DNA of 64,000 nt, from assembly GCA_022661535.1 (NCBI GenBank), contig JAKULF010000007.1, forward strand, positions 1,612,001-1,676,000, in the 5' to 3' direction. Source of the stretch: Eutypa lata (taxonomy: Eukaryota > Ascomycota > Sordariomycetes > Xylariales > Diatrypaceae). The first letter of the stretch is position 1; each line of letters starts with the position of its first letter. Under the pieces are notes generated by a model, which was not told the DNA's origin, did no database searches, and saw nothing but the letters and a program-made list of their open reading frames with translations. Position numbers and translations under genes: made by a program. Below, piece by piece: positions 47,363 through 60,647 of the stretch.

Positions 47363-49630
47363 GATGTTCAAAGTATGAATTTACCACTGAGATGATTCTT
47401 GAGTTATTAATTATAAAGACCGGCCGGCGGTGATGTTGATAAAGATGGATGAGTTAGAAACGAAGGATTTAGACTTGGAATGTGGATTGAAGATCTGCTC
47501 GTGGAGGTGAAATTCAACTCAGATCTTCTTTCCTGGGGACCATAGACACATTAAATATCTGGGGTGAGTAGTGCTGATCAAGATGCTGTGCACAATATTA
47601 AGTCGTGATGATAGAGATGATCGATGTCAGCTTGGCATTTAGTGCCGATCATACGGCAGGCGCCGAGATGAGACGAACACGGGCAAATATGAAACCGGAA
47701 GTCAGAGCGCATTTCAAAACCACGAACATCAATCCGGTTAAATGCGACGGCTGATTAAATCTAAGCTAGAGACGATTCTATGCCAAGATGGAAGCAGAGG
47801 GCAACTTGCGCAAGGCGAAACGAAGAGTCGCCATTTGCAATTGGCCGTCGTGTATACCGTCTGCTTTGGTTGGTAGCACGACAGTTGCCAAGATAAGGAG
47901 TCAAACACTCACGTATTCTCTCAAGGTAAGATGTCAAATTAACCTTACAAGGTACTTTATGCGATTAATCCATTGGAATCAAGAAGAGCACTTTGAAATG
48001 CTTCGTCCAACTTAATAGGCAAAAGGGAAGATTCTGGAGGCGTTAGAAGCTGGTCAATCCAAATCCACGATCTGATTAGTTAAAGAACTATCTGAGAGTG
48101 TGGCCATGTTGGCTAAAGACACAGGAGCCTGAATTTTAGCTACATCCTCTAAGCGAGTGACCTTAGTGAGGTATCACTGCCTAATCCACATAAGCTTGCC
48201 ACAATATGCAGCCATTACCGACTTCTCCCTATCGTGCTCAAACTTTTCCCGCCGTTCTAGTGAATGTGCGAGACGGTCCGCTTGGTCGAATCTGCCGCCT
48301 AGGCTCTGACACGTGGCGACGGAGTCGAAGTTCTGGCGCGCGAGCCTGACGTTCCAATTCGGGTCATTGAGGATAAGCAGTTGGCTTGACATCACGACGG
48401 CGAAGGCCGCATGTGGATAGTTAGCTCATAGAGCCTCATCAGAACTCTGTGATGGTGGGCCCAGAAGAGATCTGTTCGGAGAGTTGTTGTTAGTCGATTC
48501 TTTCTATCGTATATTCATACCTTTTATAAAGAGGATATATAATATGGCAATGAAATAAAGTAGATTTTATACCATTCCTCTCCATACCTGGGGCCTGGTT
48601 TTGATCTATTACCTCCAATTCATTTCGAACGGTGGGCATCATCATGTGAATAGGTATATTCATGACCTGACATAACGAGTCATCCTAGCCCGAATCAGTC
48701 ATGGCATCAGATATGCGAGTGAGAACTAATTGTATTCTCTTGAGAGCTACGAGAGATTTGTCCGTGTCATGTTCTTGGGCGCCAAGCAGCATATCTCAAC
48801 TGTACGTTACGTCACGTAAGGCGCGTAGATGGAACTTGATGAAGTAAACTAGTCGCCTGTAATTCAAATATAAAATTGGAAATTACCTATGAGAGGGTTT
48901 TAGTTCTGGAAATCCAACATTTCCTCCGTAGGGATTGATAATGCTCGCCTTGGTGGTATTTGCCGTTCAATAAAAACTAGGATAACTTGCTGGATTTCTA
49001 GATGTCTTTCCTGGTTCACCACAATGTTATAAGTGATATACTGTCGAAACCACTGCTTGAGTGTTAGACGTCACTAAGTTTCTTGAATGGTAGTACAAAG
49101 CAGAAAGGGTGACTAGTTGTATAGCTCCTTGGCCGTCATCGTTCAGATTCGTGACGGGATCGGGAGCAATGGAAGTAAGAGACGTAAGTCGAGAGATAAA
49201 AATCCAGAATATCGTTAGCTTCTTCGAAAGTCACTACGAAATCTGAAAAGATAAAAATATTTATTACATACTTTCGTCTATTTTATTACATCTGCTTATA
49301 CACTCCGTTACTTACCTGGAGTACGGAAAAGAAGAGAAAATTTAGTGGATGCAACGGAAGAGTGCATCCTGATCTGTGCAGGGCCAAAAAAAAGGCTATT
49401 AAAAGGTGCTTTCGGTATTTGGCTGGTTCCAACTACAAAGTACCCAGTGACAACTTAGGATTACGAAGAAGAACATCAATCAACCTATAATCCGCATTTC
49501 TTTGGAACATTATGCGGTAGATCTAGGTTATTAGGGACTTTATCACCATCTGCCTACTTTGAACCCCATAAATCTCCTGTTCCATTTTTATATGATGAAG
49601 CCAGCAATGCCATACAGAGGCGAAGGATGA
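47363..49630. other. 2.3-kb spacer with one possible gene remnant
   Basis: Mostly AT-rich. The only coding-like patch is the fragment at 48045-48437 listed separately. Confidence 0.4.
48045..48437 (-). pseudogene. Possible decayed protein-coding remnant
   Basis: On the minus strand a frame reads PHAAFAVVMSSQLLILNDPN, continues to MAAYCGKLMWIRQ, meets a TGA at 48176-48174, and then stays open for about 40 more codons (YLTKVTRLEDVAKIQ..) up to a second TGA. Both TGAs could be former TGG. The local GC is above the flanks. I cannot name the family; the helical character would suit the C-terminal part of a fungal transcription factor, but that is a guess. Confidence 0.3.
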
Positions 49631-51626
49631 ATGATGGCAGAACCCGTCCCATCATGGTCCGGCAACTCTTCAAAGTGAGTATGTTCATACAACTGGTGAC
49701 TAGGTACCTTAATAACCATCAAATTATGAAAGAAGCGCTCTACTCTGCGGATCTACGTCTACGCAGCAAAAGAAATCGAAACAGTCTCGTACAAGCACAC
49801 GCAAGGTACAAACAGGCTGTGTCACATGTAAGGCCCGTCACATCAGATGCGACGAGGGCAAACCTCACTGCAGTAATTGTCTCGAAAGTCGAGGCTTTTG
49901 TGAAGGGTATGTCAGTACACAGAAAGGTCCTCCCGGCTCTGGGCAATTTTGCCTAGGTTCTGCCTCGGACCGGAAGCCTCCCGCTACAAGCCCTGATATA
50001 CCACAACAACCGAGCCTCGAACTCCTTGATTTTCGCAATGACGCAGGTATGCTCTACTTTTTGGAGTTTGTGGATCTGGTTAAAGGGCCTTGGATGGCTT
50101 CGACATCCAACCGTGACTTCTGGGGTGTGATGCTTCCTCAACTTGTTCGTAATAACACCACGCTTCATCATGCCGCAACCGCCATCGGGGCAATGAGTGT
50201 GTGGCATCGTCAATTTAAAGACGAAGCATTTCGAGCTAGACCAGTATTACTACAAATAGGTTCCCCCACGGCCGAGCAGGACCCACACCACTATAACGCC
50301 ATTGCCTACTACTGTTACTCCCTGAAATCGATGCGCCAACATGCTTCTGTGCAAGACGCAATCCTCCTGTCTTTATTACTGCTGTGTTTCGAGACGCTTC
50401 GGGGTAACAGGAAAGCTGCTTTAGATCATCTTAACCACGGCTTAACTATATTGCTTTGGCTCACAACAGAAAGAGGTGCACAAAACCACATAGCTAGTCT
50501 TGGACCAGATCCGATGCCCATTTTTAAGGCAGTGGCAACCATTTTCATTCATCTTGCACCGCAAGCTCGTATGGTTCTCCGCGGTAAAGTCAGCCATGAA
50601 ATGCCACTACCTAACTTCTCGAAAACATTAACGGACAATAAACATTCGATGGAGTCATTTATGGTCCTCTTGAGCCAACTTTGCGGGTCATCTATGCCCC
50701 CCGATCATGTTCCGGCTGTCTTCAACAATCTCGATAAGTTTGAGGAGTGCTTGATGGCCATTCAACGTCGGCAGAATTCGCTGGGTCCCATTATGCTTCA
50801 AGTGATCCGGGACACGGGCGTGCTGGACTCGAAGGACCAAAGCATCATCAACGACTTTCACCACCGCGCACTTGGAGACCCCAGTATCCGGGACTTTTGC
50901 GATAACTCCAAGCGTCTACTGCAAGACCTAGATGCTGCATTTCTGCCGCTATTCAACAAGATTATACTATCTGATCCCAGCTCACCGGAATATCTCAGGG
51001 CCATCCTACTACGTCTGCAGCTATTAGCCGTGTACGTCTTAGATTACCCCCCACAATACCTCGATTTCGATCTGTTGCAGGCGCGGACGCCCGACTTCCG
51101 CGAATTCCTATCCCTAGCCGAGATCGCCCTACGCACCGCTAAGCAGGCGGTCAAGAACCCAGCGCACCAGCTATCGCTGCAGTGCGAGCTAGCAGGGCAT
51201 CTCCTCCGCGTGGCGCTGGTCTGCCGCGACCCCCTAGCTCGCGACCAGGCTATGTGGATGCTGCGGGACTACCCGGGCCGGGACGGGCGGTGGAACGCGC
51301 CCTCGCTATACGCCATGGCCCTGCGGAACCGTGACGTGGAGCGGGAGACTGCCGCCGAGGGGACGCCCACCGAACAGTGGCAGCGCCTCTGGCATCGCGA
51401 ACACATCTTCGAGGATGGCGGCGATCGCGTGATCTTCCGCTACATAGAGAAAAATGCGGCGACCGGGATCTGGCAAATGGTGGAGGAGGCGGCTGATGTT
51501 TTGGTGGAGTTTGAAAATGGCTCCCATTGGGTAAGACAGCCCCTAACAGGATCTGGCAAGCTGCTCATGAGGGAGTGGTTTCCGCTTGAGTCGTCACCGG
51601 AGAACGGCCACCACCCCGGAGACTAA
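49631..51626 (+). CDS. Zn2Cys6 binuclear-cluster transcription factor
   Basis: Exon 1 at 49631-49674 and exon 2 at 49733-51626 (or from 49736), 645 residues. The zinc cluster is C44-x2-C47-x6-C54-x6-C61-x2-C64-x6-C71 (GCVTCKARHIRCDEGKPHC), preceded by a basic Lys/Arg stretch. A linker leads to a fungal transcription-factor domain that begins LELLDFRNDAGMLYFLEFVD and includes NTTLHHAATAIGAMSVWH. The frame is continuous from the cluster through the C-terminus, so the ATG at 50049 is internal. The 58-bp intron (GTGAGT) ends in AAGAAG, a tandem acceptor. It lies convergent to the ABC transporter gene at 360 bp. Target genes are unknown. Confidence 0.88.
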
Positions 51627-51990
51627 CTTTCTATGTCCCGGATACTTGTTCATTATCGGTCACCAGACTTCACTGTATTCAGCCGATTCAACTAGTTCTA
51701 TCAATATTATTGTCAATTAATATGCCCGTGGCATTTTGTCTATCGTGGAGATAATCATTACAAAACTTTAACTTCAAACAGAATCGAGCAGAACAACCCG
51801 CCAAACAACGTGTAATGCCATCTAAGATGTAAACCGGGACCGAGGCGACACGAGTGATATCGCTAATAGTCCACCAAGTCTAGTGAGCGGGCATGGGTCT
51901 GCAGTGTAGAGAATATGATGGCCTCATGTACTTTTAGGCTCGGATACCAAAAACATGAATGATGGGCTCAGTACCTTGATAGGCTATTTA
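51627..51990. other. 360-bp convergent spacer
   Basis: 3' regions of the Zn2Cys6 gene and the ABC transporter gene; nothing else seen. Confidence 0.35.
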
Positions 51991-54906
51991 TCAAGCTAGT
52001 GCCTGATGCTGACACTGATCATACTTCGTTAGTACTAACCCGAGAAAAAAGGATATGCTAGGAAAACGTACCATATCCCAATAGACCCCCTGCTTGCTGA
52101 CGAGTTCATCATGACTGCCCTTCTCCACCACTTTTCCGTTGTCAAACACAAAGATGACATCGGCATTCTGAATAGTCGACAGCCGATGTGCGACAGCGAT
52201 CATGGTCCGTCCCTTGCGTGCGCCTTCTAGCACGGCTTGAACCATCTTTTCCGACTCCGAATCTAGCGCCGACGTGGCTTCGTCCAACAGGAGAATCTTG
52301 GGGTCGCGAGCCAGGGCGCGCGCAATGGCAATCCGCTGCTTCTGCCCCCCCGACAGCAAGATCCCCTTTTGGCCGACCTCGGTGTCGTACCCCTCGGGCA
52401 ACGAGACGATGAATTCGTAGATGAAAGCATCGCGACAGACCTGGTGCAGCCTTTCTGCGGGGAACGAGCCGGGATCGGCGATGCCGAAAAGGATGTTATC
52501 GCGTATGGTCCCGCGGAACATGGTAGGTTCCTGGGCTATCAGCGACAGGGCCTCTCGATACTTATAGACGTCGAGGTCTTTCACGTTGGCCCCATTGCAT
52601 AGGATTGCCCCTTGGCTTGGCTCGTAGAACCGCTCCAGGAGGGAAATCACGGTTGTTTTTCCACAGCCAGATGGCCCCACGAAGGCCACGTACTGCCCCT
52701 TCTCGATGCTGAGGCTCAGACCCTCGAAAACGGGGAGGTCACGGGTGGGATAGTTAAAGTGGACATCTTGTAGCTCGATTTCCACACCACCGTCGGCTCC
52801 GGTCAAGGGGTTCTCGTTGTTTTCACCTCTCCGGACATCCGTGGACTCTTTGACGCTACGTAAGCGATCCATAGCTACCTTCGCCTGAGCCATATCTGGC
52901 GCAATTGAGAGGGCTTGGCTTGCTGCCTCAGCGCCCTGTATGATAGCCATAAAAATGACAAGAAATGACTCCATGGTGTACTCGCCTCTAGCCAGAAATC
53001 TGCCTCCATACCAGGTCACTAGGGACTGGCAGAGGAGGCTCGCACTGTCCGTGAACCCAAAAATCCCGGAAGTCCACAAGGCCTTACGGAAAGCCGCCTG
53101 TGTGTGGCCATCTAGAAGCCTCTGGTACCGGCGGTTGATCGCAGTTTCCATGGTGAGAGAACAGACGGTCCTCATGGCCCCTATGGCTTCCGTTGCGAAC
53201 TCTGAGCTCTCCTTGAAGACCTCCGAGTTCATCTGGTCAAAATACATCTCATGCCTGTACTTCCAGTAGCCCGAAGCCAACAGAATCGGCATGGCGACAA
53301 GCGAGGCGACCAACCCGAGCTTCCAACCGAAGATCAGCGCGATTATATGCAAACTGAGAAGAGGTGGAGAGGAGCTAGGAACAAAGAATTCAGCTCTTAC
53401 ATTGGGCAAATTGCTGACGAATTCATGAGCATGGGCTTCCTGGCATGCCTCTTGAACCAGCTCCCGCTTCCGCTTTTCAGGTTCATCTTCCCATTCGGTC
53501 CCGAGAAGACCATTTGAAACATTACCGAAGATAGTGTCGTTAAAGAGGAACGGTTCCTGCTGGACCAGGCCAATCTGCGACCTCCACCATCTGAGGTCAA
53601 GCTCCTCCAAGTCGTGATCACCAACTTTGACGGTCCCTAAAAGGACAGGGATTACCGGTTCCGCTCCAGACGCACTCTCATCGGCTTTCTCATCGTTTGG
53701 TGTCTCGGGTTTCTTAGCTTCGACTACTTGTGGCAGGATGTGCTGACCTTTCAGCGAGTACCATCTTTCTAACAACCCTACAATGGTGCTCTTTCCCGAA
53801 CCAGAAGGACCAACGAGCGCTGTATTTTGACCGGAGCGGATGCGAATGGCTAGTGAGTCCAGGACCTTGGCGCCGGGCCTGCTGGGGTACTCGAAAGTCA
53901 CATCGTCAAAGACCAAGTCCAAGGAGGCAGGGTCGAGCTTGAGCGTCCCAGAGGCTGGCAGAGGGGCATCGATCACATTAAAGAACTCACATGCAGCAAC
54001 CATAGCTTTACTGACAGCCATGAGGGGTGTCGATACGCGCTCCATAGAAGTTAGGATCATCATGACCGACGTGAGCACGATAATGACAACCCCGGGACTG
54101 TCTATGGCACCAGACATATACTGTTGAATACCATACCAAAAAGCCAGGCCGAAGGCCCCAAATATCCCAAAGAACTGCTACCATTAGCTGACTGTTTTGT
54201 AGGGCAGGGGCGTGATAGTCTAAACGTACAAGCAGACCGAACTGAGCCCCTACGACCGGGGCAATCTTGTGGGCTTGGTTCTTAGCCTCGAGCACCCATC
54301 TACTATATTGATCGATGATATGGCCCTGGGCACCACAGGCCATGACCAGCCGGATGCCTTCTAGGGCTTCACTAGCAACAGCGGTCCCTTGGGCGTCCGC
54401 TTCAACAGTTTTTGTATAGCCCTTCACCACTACTGGTAAAGCCAACGACATAACGACCAAGACGTATACGAGCAGCGAGGACACCACCAATGTAAGGCGC
54501 CAATTCCAAGTGAAGGCGATCACAACAGCGGCCCATATCGTTCCGTTAAACTGCAGGAACGTCCCCAGACGCTCAGATATCCCGAGCTGCAGCGTATTCG
54601 ACGTCGTGGTGATGGCCGTAGCGGGGGCCCCGGCGGGCATGAAGTCGATGACGTGGACCGACTGCGCAAACAGCGACTGCAGGTAGTGGAGGCGGATGGC
54701 GGACGACAAGCGGATGCCGATGACCCTGAAGCAAAACTTATTGACAGAGTTCAGGCCCCAGCGGCCGATGAACAGCGCCAGGATGTACAAGGCCTGCTTG
54801 TTCAGGAGCCGCTCGAATTCGGCCCGGGACGTAGTAGAGGTGTCTCGGAAGTAGTCCGCGAACTGGCCGACCAGTTGGCCAAAGATGATGTTCATGAGAG
54901 GCAAGG
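51991..54906 (-). pseudogene. ABCB/MDR-type full transporter, 5' truncated by a retrotransposon and internally deleted
   Basis: Exons 54906-54230, 54174-52073 and 52014-51991. The fragment starts inside TMD1 at LPLMNIIFGQLVGQFADYF, directly at the LTR boundary. NBD1 has Walker A GPSGSGKST and the Q-loop region (GLVQQEPFLFNDTIFGNV) but stops at HEFVSNLPN. Its signature, Walker B, H-loop and the first helices of TMD2 are absent, and the frame passes through about 47 nt of intron-like sequence into IIALIFGWKLGLVASLVAMP. NBD2 is complete: GPSGCGKTT, LSGGQKQR, ILLLDEATSALD. The terminal 24-nt exon encodes CQHQALA. The frame stays open, so loss of function is recent. An intact relative would export lipids, drugs or metabolites. 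The promoter and N-terminus lie beyond 60648. Confidence 0.88.
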
Positions 54907-55207
54907 TGTGGATCCCTAGGGCTAGATAATGGGAATCCCATATTATGTAATACAATGGAGCCTCCTACAGTAAGAAGACTATACAATAGGGAATCTACAA
55001 TACGTAGACCTACAATGGGAAAGCTACTATAGGATTCCTGAGGAATCCGTCCTGTATCTTAGTATTTATAGGACCTGTTGGTCATTAGATAATTCCTTTC
55101 CTTTCCTTTCCTAATCAACTAGTTTCGAGTCCCAAGTCCTAAAGAATCCTAAAGTGAATACATTACGTAAGCATTTGGGGTCATAGGAAGCGGGACCAGA
55201 AAGCACA
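54907..55207 (+). repeat. 5' LTR, unmutated
   Basis: Starts TGTGGATCCCTAGGG and ends AGAAAGCACA. It keeps normal GC content, unlike its partner, and includes a CTTTC tandem (CCTTTCCTTTCCTTTCC). Confidence 0.9.
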
Positions 55208-55315
55208 AATAGCTATTTTTGCAGGCTCACGCCATATTAAGCAGAAATAATAACACCTTTATTCATTCATTCAATCCCTAATCTACTTCTTTCACTCGTT
55301 TTTGACACCTTCACG

Positions 55316-55753
55316 ATGTTACAAAGCAACGATCCGCCACGAACAGCCTCACATTGGGTTGGCGAAGCCGGCTCAAGCAAATCCAACAATCAAACACATA
55401 CTAGGTTAAACGAACTCGGTAAAAAGCTGAAAAGCCAATTTACAAAGATGGACTACAGTATCGAGCAAAACAGCCGGGATATGCAACAGTTGAAAGATTC
55501 GATTCAAGACTTAACTGCTGTTCTGACTACGAATCAAAATACAGCATCAAGAACAACATCAAGAACAACACCAAGATCAACACCAACACCTCCCGCAACT
55601 GGCACACCGCAAGGGAACCCTCTTCCCTACGCTAAAAACCCTATTCAACAAATCAGCGCAAAACGAAAGCCAGATAAACGACTGAATCTCGAAAGATTCA
55701 ATCCGAAAGCAAAAGCTATAACAATACAAGAAGAGCGAATCAAAACACTTTAG
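55316..55753 (+). CDS. Gag-like N-terminal part of the retrotransposon polyprotein
   Basis: 145 codons beginning MLQSNDPPRTASHWVGEAGS, with a coiled-coil-like stretch (LKSQFTKMDYSIEQNSRDMQ) and a Thr/Pro-rich linker, ending RIKTL before TAG. Past that TAG the same frame continues for some 30 codons (PKAILPFKAITFPKYKN), so the stop is probably a mutated CAG and the true gag-pol continued. This is the last unmutated part of the element. Confidence 0.7.
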   Translation: MLQSNDPPRTASHWVGEAGSSKSNNQTHTRLNELGKKLKSQFTKMDYSIEQNSRDMQQLKDSIQDLTAVLTTNQNTASRTTSRTTPRSTPTPPATGTPQGNPLPYAKNPIQQISAKRKPDKRLNLERFNPKAKAITIQEERIKTL

Positions 55754-58700
55754 CCGAAAGCAATCTTACCTTTTAAAGCCATAACCTTCCCGAAGTACAA
55801 AAACAAAAACAAAGTCGTGTTTTCATTAAATCTAAAGCTCGTTTAAGTTAACGAAACGGTATTCGATAAGTTACGAAAGATTTAACATCGACTTTAATAA
55901 GCATTTATTTTTTATAATTTTTAAATACAACGTATTTTTATTAAATTAACCGGTAACTTTTAACAAGTTATAATCTATATAAAGTTATAAAAACTTAATT
56001 AAATAACATTTCTTAAAGCGATAATTTAAGTTTTAAATAACTATTATTAACTTCACGAATTTATAACGAAGTTTTTAACCTTATTACTTTATTAAAACGA
56101 AAGTTTAATTAACTTCGCGCGTTGTATTTATAAAGCTTTTTATCGATTATTATAAAGATATCGTAATATTTATTATAATAAAGAAGTATTTATTTATCTT
56201 CTTTAAATATATATATTAATTATTTAATTATTTATACACGATTACATTAATTAATAAAACACGTAATAAATAATTAAAAAAGCAATACGAAAAACCTTTA
56301 TAATAACTTATTATAAAATCGAAAATAAAATTTATAATATTTTAAAAGTAATCGTTTAATTATATAAAACTTTTACTTCGTTTTATAATTTAAAGATTTT
56401 TAAAGTTATATTAAATAAATTAAATATAATATATTTAAAACAATTAAATGTTATTATAATAATATTAATAACGTTAAAGTTAAGTTAAATTTTAAATTTA
56501 AAATATAACGATTAAAAGATTAACTTTATAAAAGAATATAATTACGTTATTATAACGAACGATAATACATACTTTAATTATAAAATAAAAGATTATTAAG
56601 CAAAAGATTATTAAAAAAAAGTTAAATTTCTTAACGATAAACGTTAAAAAAATAAAAAAATAATTTTTAAAAAAACTTTATATAATAATAATAATTTTAA
56701 ATACATTAAATTTAAATTAACTTTTAATAAATAAAAAAACAAAATTAAATTAAAAATACACTTTATTAATAACGAAGTTAACGAAAATAACGAAAACGAT
56801 AAAAGTTTAACGAAAAGATTATAATAAAATAAATTTAAATACGAATAAAAGTTAAAAAAACTTTTTAAGTTATTTAAAATTAAAAATTAAAAAGGCCGCG
56901 TTTATTTAATTAACGTAAACGTTAACAAAAAACTTAAACTTATACGAAATAAACTTATAAAAAAAAACTATCGATAAACTTATAATTTATTTAAAGCAAA
57001 AACGATAAATAATTACTTTTTTAACGTTTTTTTCGATTATAATTATACTTTTTATTACGCCTTATAATCCTTAATAAAAATACAATTCGTATATAATATT
57101 ATATAATTATTTATAATAAAAGAAATAAATAAACTAAAATTATAAATTTAATAAAATATATTAATAATAATTAAATTTAAATTAAAAGATATATTATATA
57201 TATATAAGTTTATAATATTCATTAAAGTTATATCGAACGAAACATTTTTAAATAAATTAATTTTAAGAAAAAATATATTTTATAAACTTAATATATAATG
57301 TAATTATAATGAAAATAATAAAAATATAATTTTAAATAAAATATCGAAAAAGTTAATATTATATTTAACATTAATTAACGAAATATTACTTCGATATATA
57401 AATAATTATATAATTAAAACAATATATATATAATTAAAAAAACCGAAAATAAATTAATATAAAAAAACACTTATTAACGATTTTATAATTAAAACGTATT
57501 TGCGAAAATATATTAAATAATTTTTAAAATTATTCGAATTCGTTAAAAAACGTAAAAATATTAAAATAAAAATTAAATATTATATCGATATAAGTAATTA
57601 TTTATTTATTAAATTATTATTACGAAAATATAATTTAATATAATTAAAAATAATATAAGATTTCGTATAAAAATACATTTTAAAAATTATACAAAACGAT
57701 TAAAAACCTTAAATAATATTAACTTTATTAACGTTTAAAAAAGTATTCGAATAAATAATAAAATTAAATAAAAATAACATTTATATTATTTAACGTTTTT
57801 ATTATAATTATTAAAAACTTAATAAAATTATTAAAAAAAACGTTTATTTATTATTAAACGTAATAAATAAAATTTAACAAATAATAAAATATTAATATTA
57901 TTATTTTATAAACTTTAAAAACGACTTTTAATATATCGAAATTTATAAATTATATAAAGAAAAAACGACTTTTATAACTTTATTTAACTTATACGAATAA
58001 ATAATAATGCTTTTTAACTTTTATAACGCATTAATAACCTTTTAAGCTTTAATAAAAAAGATTTTAACATTATTTTAAAAATTCGTTTTAAAAATAATTA
58101 ATAATATCGTAATATAAAAAGAAACTTTAAAATAACTTTATATAAAAATAAAAACGTTATTTTAATAATTATTAAATTACAATATAATAATTAACGCCAT
58201 AAAGTCGATTATATTTATTTATAAAAAAGTATTTTTTAAATTTATTATATTAAAAGAAAATATTAAAATCAACTTAATTAAAATATTAATAATACAAAAG
58301 CGATTGAAATTAAAAATTACAATTAAAGTACAAGCTTTCGTTAACGTAACGAGTTACTTTCGTTATTTAATTACAAATTATTCGAAAATGTTAATACTTT
58401 TAACGAAATTAACTAAAGGTTTAAAAAATTATAAAATTACTTTAAATATTAAAGTTAAAATAATTTAACGATAAATTCGTAACGTAATTACGATAATATT
58501 TATCGTACGAAAGTTTAATTAATAGATTTCTTATATTATAAAAACTAACGCTTTTTAACGTTATATTAACGCAATTCTTTTATAATTTTATTTATATAAA
58601 AAACGAAATAAAATAACTTTTTACTTTATAACTTATTTTTTAAAAAAGCTTATAAATATATAAACGAAATACATAACTTAAAAGAAAAAACTTTTAAAAA

Positions 58701-60346
58701 TAATATTAATTTTATAACATTAACGACATTAAATAAAAAGAAAAAACGTAATAATAATAATAAATTATAAATTATTTAAAACGTTAAATATAAAAACTAA
58801 ATAATTAATATAAATCGTTAAATTCTTTAATATTATTAAATATTATAATATATAAATCTTTTATAAATTAAGTAAAGCGAATGTTTTTATAAATTACTTA
58901 TTACGTTTTATCGAAAATATATAAAACCAAACGTATTTAATCGAAAATTAATTCAATTTCGTTCGAAACTTTAATTAATTAAATCGAATCGATTTATAAG
59001 TTATATATAAATATTTTCGATATAAAACGATATTATTATTTATATTATAAAAAAAATAAATATATAAAAACTTTATTTTTTATTAAAAGAAATTATATAA
59101 AATAATAATAAACGAAAAACATTTAAAAAACCCTTTATATATAACAAGTATAATAATAAAAGTAAAAACTTTATAAAAAGTAATTAAATACGACGATTTA
59201 ATAATAAATTTAAAAAAAATTTATTACGATTAAAGTTATTTAATTATTAAAATTTTAATACGAAATGTTTTAAAGTAATTTTAATATTTAAAAATCACTT
59301 TAATAATATAATAAATTACACTTAAATATTTTACGTGTTAATTAATAAAAAAGCTTAACCTTTTATTATTTAATTTATAATTAATTATATCATTTATACC
59401 TTTTATATATTAAGCGATTAATTATATATTTATTAATTAATTTAAAATCCTCGTAGTTATAAAATACGTTATAAGTTAAGTAAAAATATAATTTATATTT
59501 TTTATATAATTTATTAATATAATATTTATAATCGAGCGAATTAAAATAACTTTTAATTATTTAAAAGAGTAAATTAATAATAACGTTAACGCGTTTAATA
59601 ATTACGAAATACGAAAATAACATTAATAATACGGATTAATAATAAGATTTATTATATTAATTCGGCTTCGTAAAAACGATAAAATAAAGAAAATTAACGA
59701 TAATATTAAAAGAATTATATTACGAAAGTATTAAATTAATTTTACGTTAAATTTATCGTATTTACTTTAAAAAATAATAACGATATATAATAAAACATTT
59801 AAGTTAAACGATTATAATAATTACTTTTTAATATTTAAAACGTAATTTTTATAAAAACAACTTTAAATAAAGCTTTTCGAATACGTTTAAAACTTAATCG
59901 AAAAAAAAAAAGTAAACTTTAAAAAGTAATTAATCGAATAATATAAAGCGCTTATAATTAAAAATTATTATAACGGTTTAAAGATATTACGAAATCGAAT
60001 TTAAACGTATTTATAAAAAAAAAAAGATTTAATTCGAACTTACGTTATAAAAGATTAAGTATTACGAATTCGTTAACGTAAAAGAAAATACAAACTTTAT
60101 TACGATAAACCTTAAGTTATAACAAGTTATTATTTAAGAAATACATATCGTATATAAAGTTTTAAAAAAATCGCGCTTTTATTAAAATATAATAAAATTA
60201 ACTTATTTTTTATTTACGTAAACGACGGTTATTTTATACGAAGCTTGTAATATATAAATAAATAATTACTTAAATAAAATCGATAACGTTTATAAAGTTT
60301 ATTAAATTAAAATAATTAAAATAATTATTTAAAGCAAAAAAAGTAA
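55754..60346 (+). pseudogene. RIP-destroyed gag-pol region
   Basis: Extreme A/T with stops in all frames. Recognisable islands such as the gypsy RT/RNase H segment near 58333-58430 show that it was pol. Surviving C and G are mostly in CpG or in ACTT/AAGT-type contexts. Confidence 0.85.
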
Positions 60347-60647
60347 TGTAAATCTTTAAAGTTAAATAATAAAAATCTTATATTATATAATATAATAAAG
60401 CCTTTTATAATAAAAAGATTATATAATAAAGAATTTATAATATATAAATTTATAATAAAAAAGTTATTATAAAATTTTTAAGAAATTCGTTTTATATTTT
60501 AATATTTATAAAACTTATTAATTATTAAATAATTTCTTTTTTTTTCTTTTTTAATTAATTAATTTCGAGTTTTAAGTTTTAAAGAATCTTAAAGTAAATA
60601 CATTACGTAAGCATTTAAGGTTATAAAAAGCGAAACCAAAAAGTATA
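60347..60647 (+). repeat. 3' LTR, heavily C-to-T/G-to-A mutated
   Basis: Same length as the 5' LTR. Differences I checked are transitions in one direction (C to T, G to A): GTCCCAAGTCC became GTTTTAAGTTT, while CATTACGTAAGCATTT is unchanged. Confidence 0.9.

Larger units (their letters stand above)
54907..60647 (+). mobile_element. Ty3/gypsy LTR retrotransposon, mostly RIP-mutated, inserted in the ABC transporter gene
   Basis: Two 301-bp LTRs (54907-55207, 60347-60647) align without a gap at an offset of 5440 bp, begin TG and end CA (TA in the mutated copy). They are flanked by AAGG (54903-54906) and AAAA (60648-60651), a 4-bp target duplication with G-to-A changes. Between them is a gag-like start and a mutated pol. 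Around 58333-58430 the plus strand still reads VQAFVNVTSYFRYLITNYSK, the reverse-transcriptase/RNase H connection of Ty3/gypsy elements. Orientation is antisense to the transporter. No adjacent tRNA-type primer site is obvious after the 5' LTR. Confidence 0.9.
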
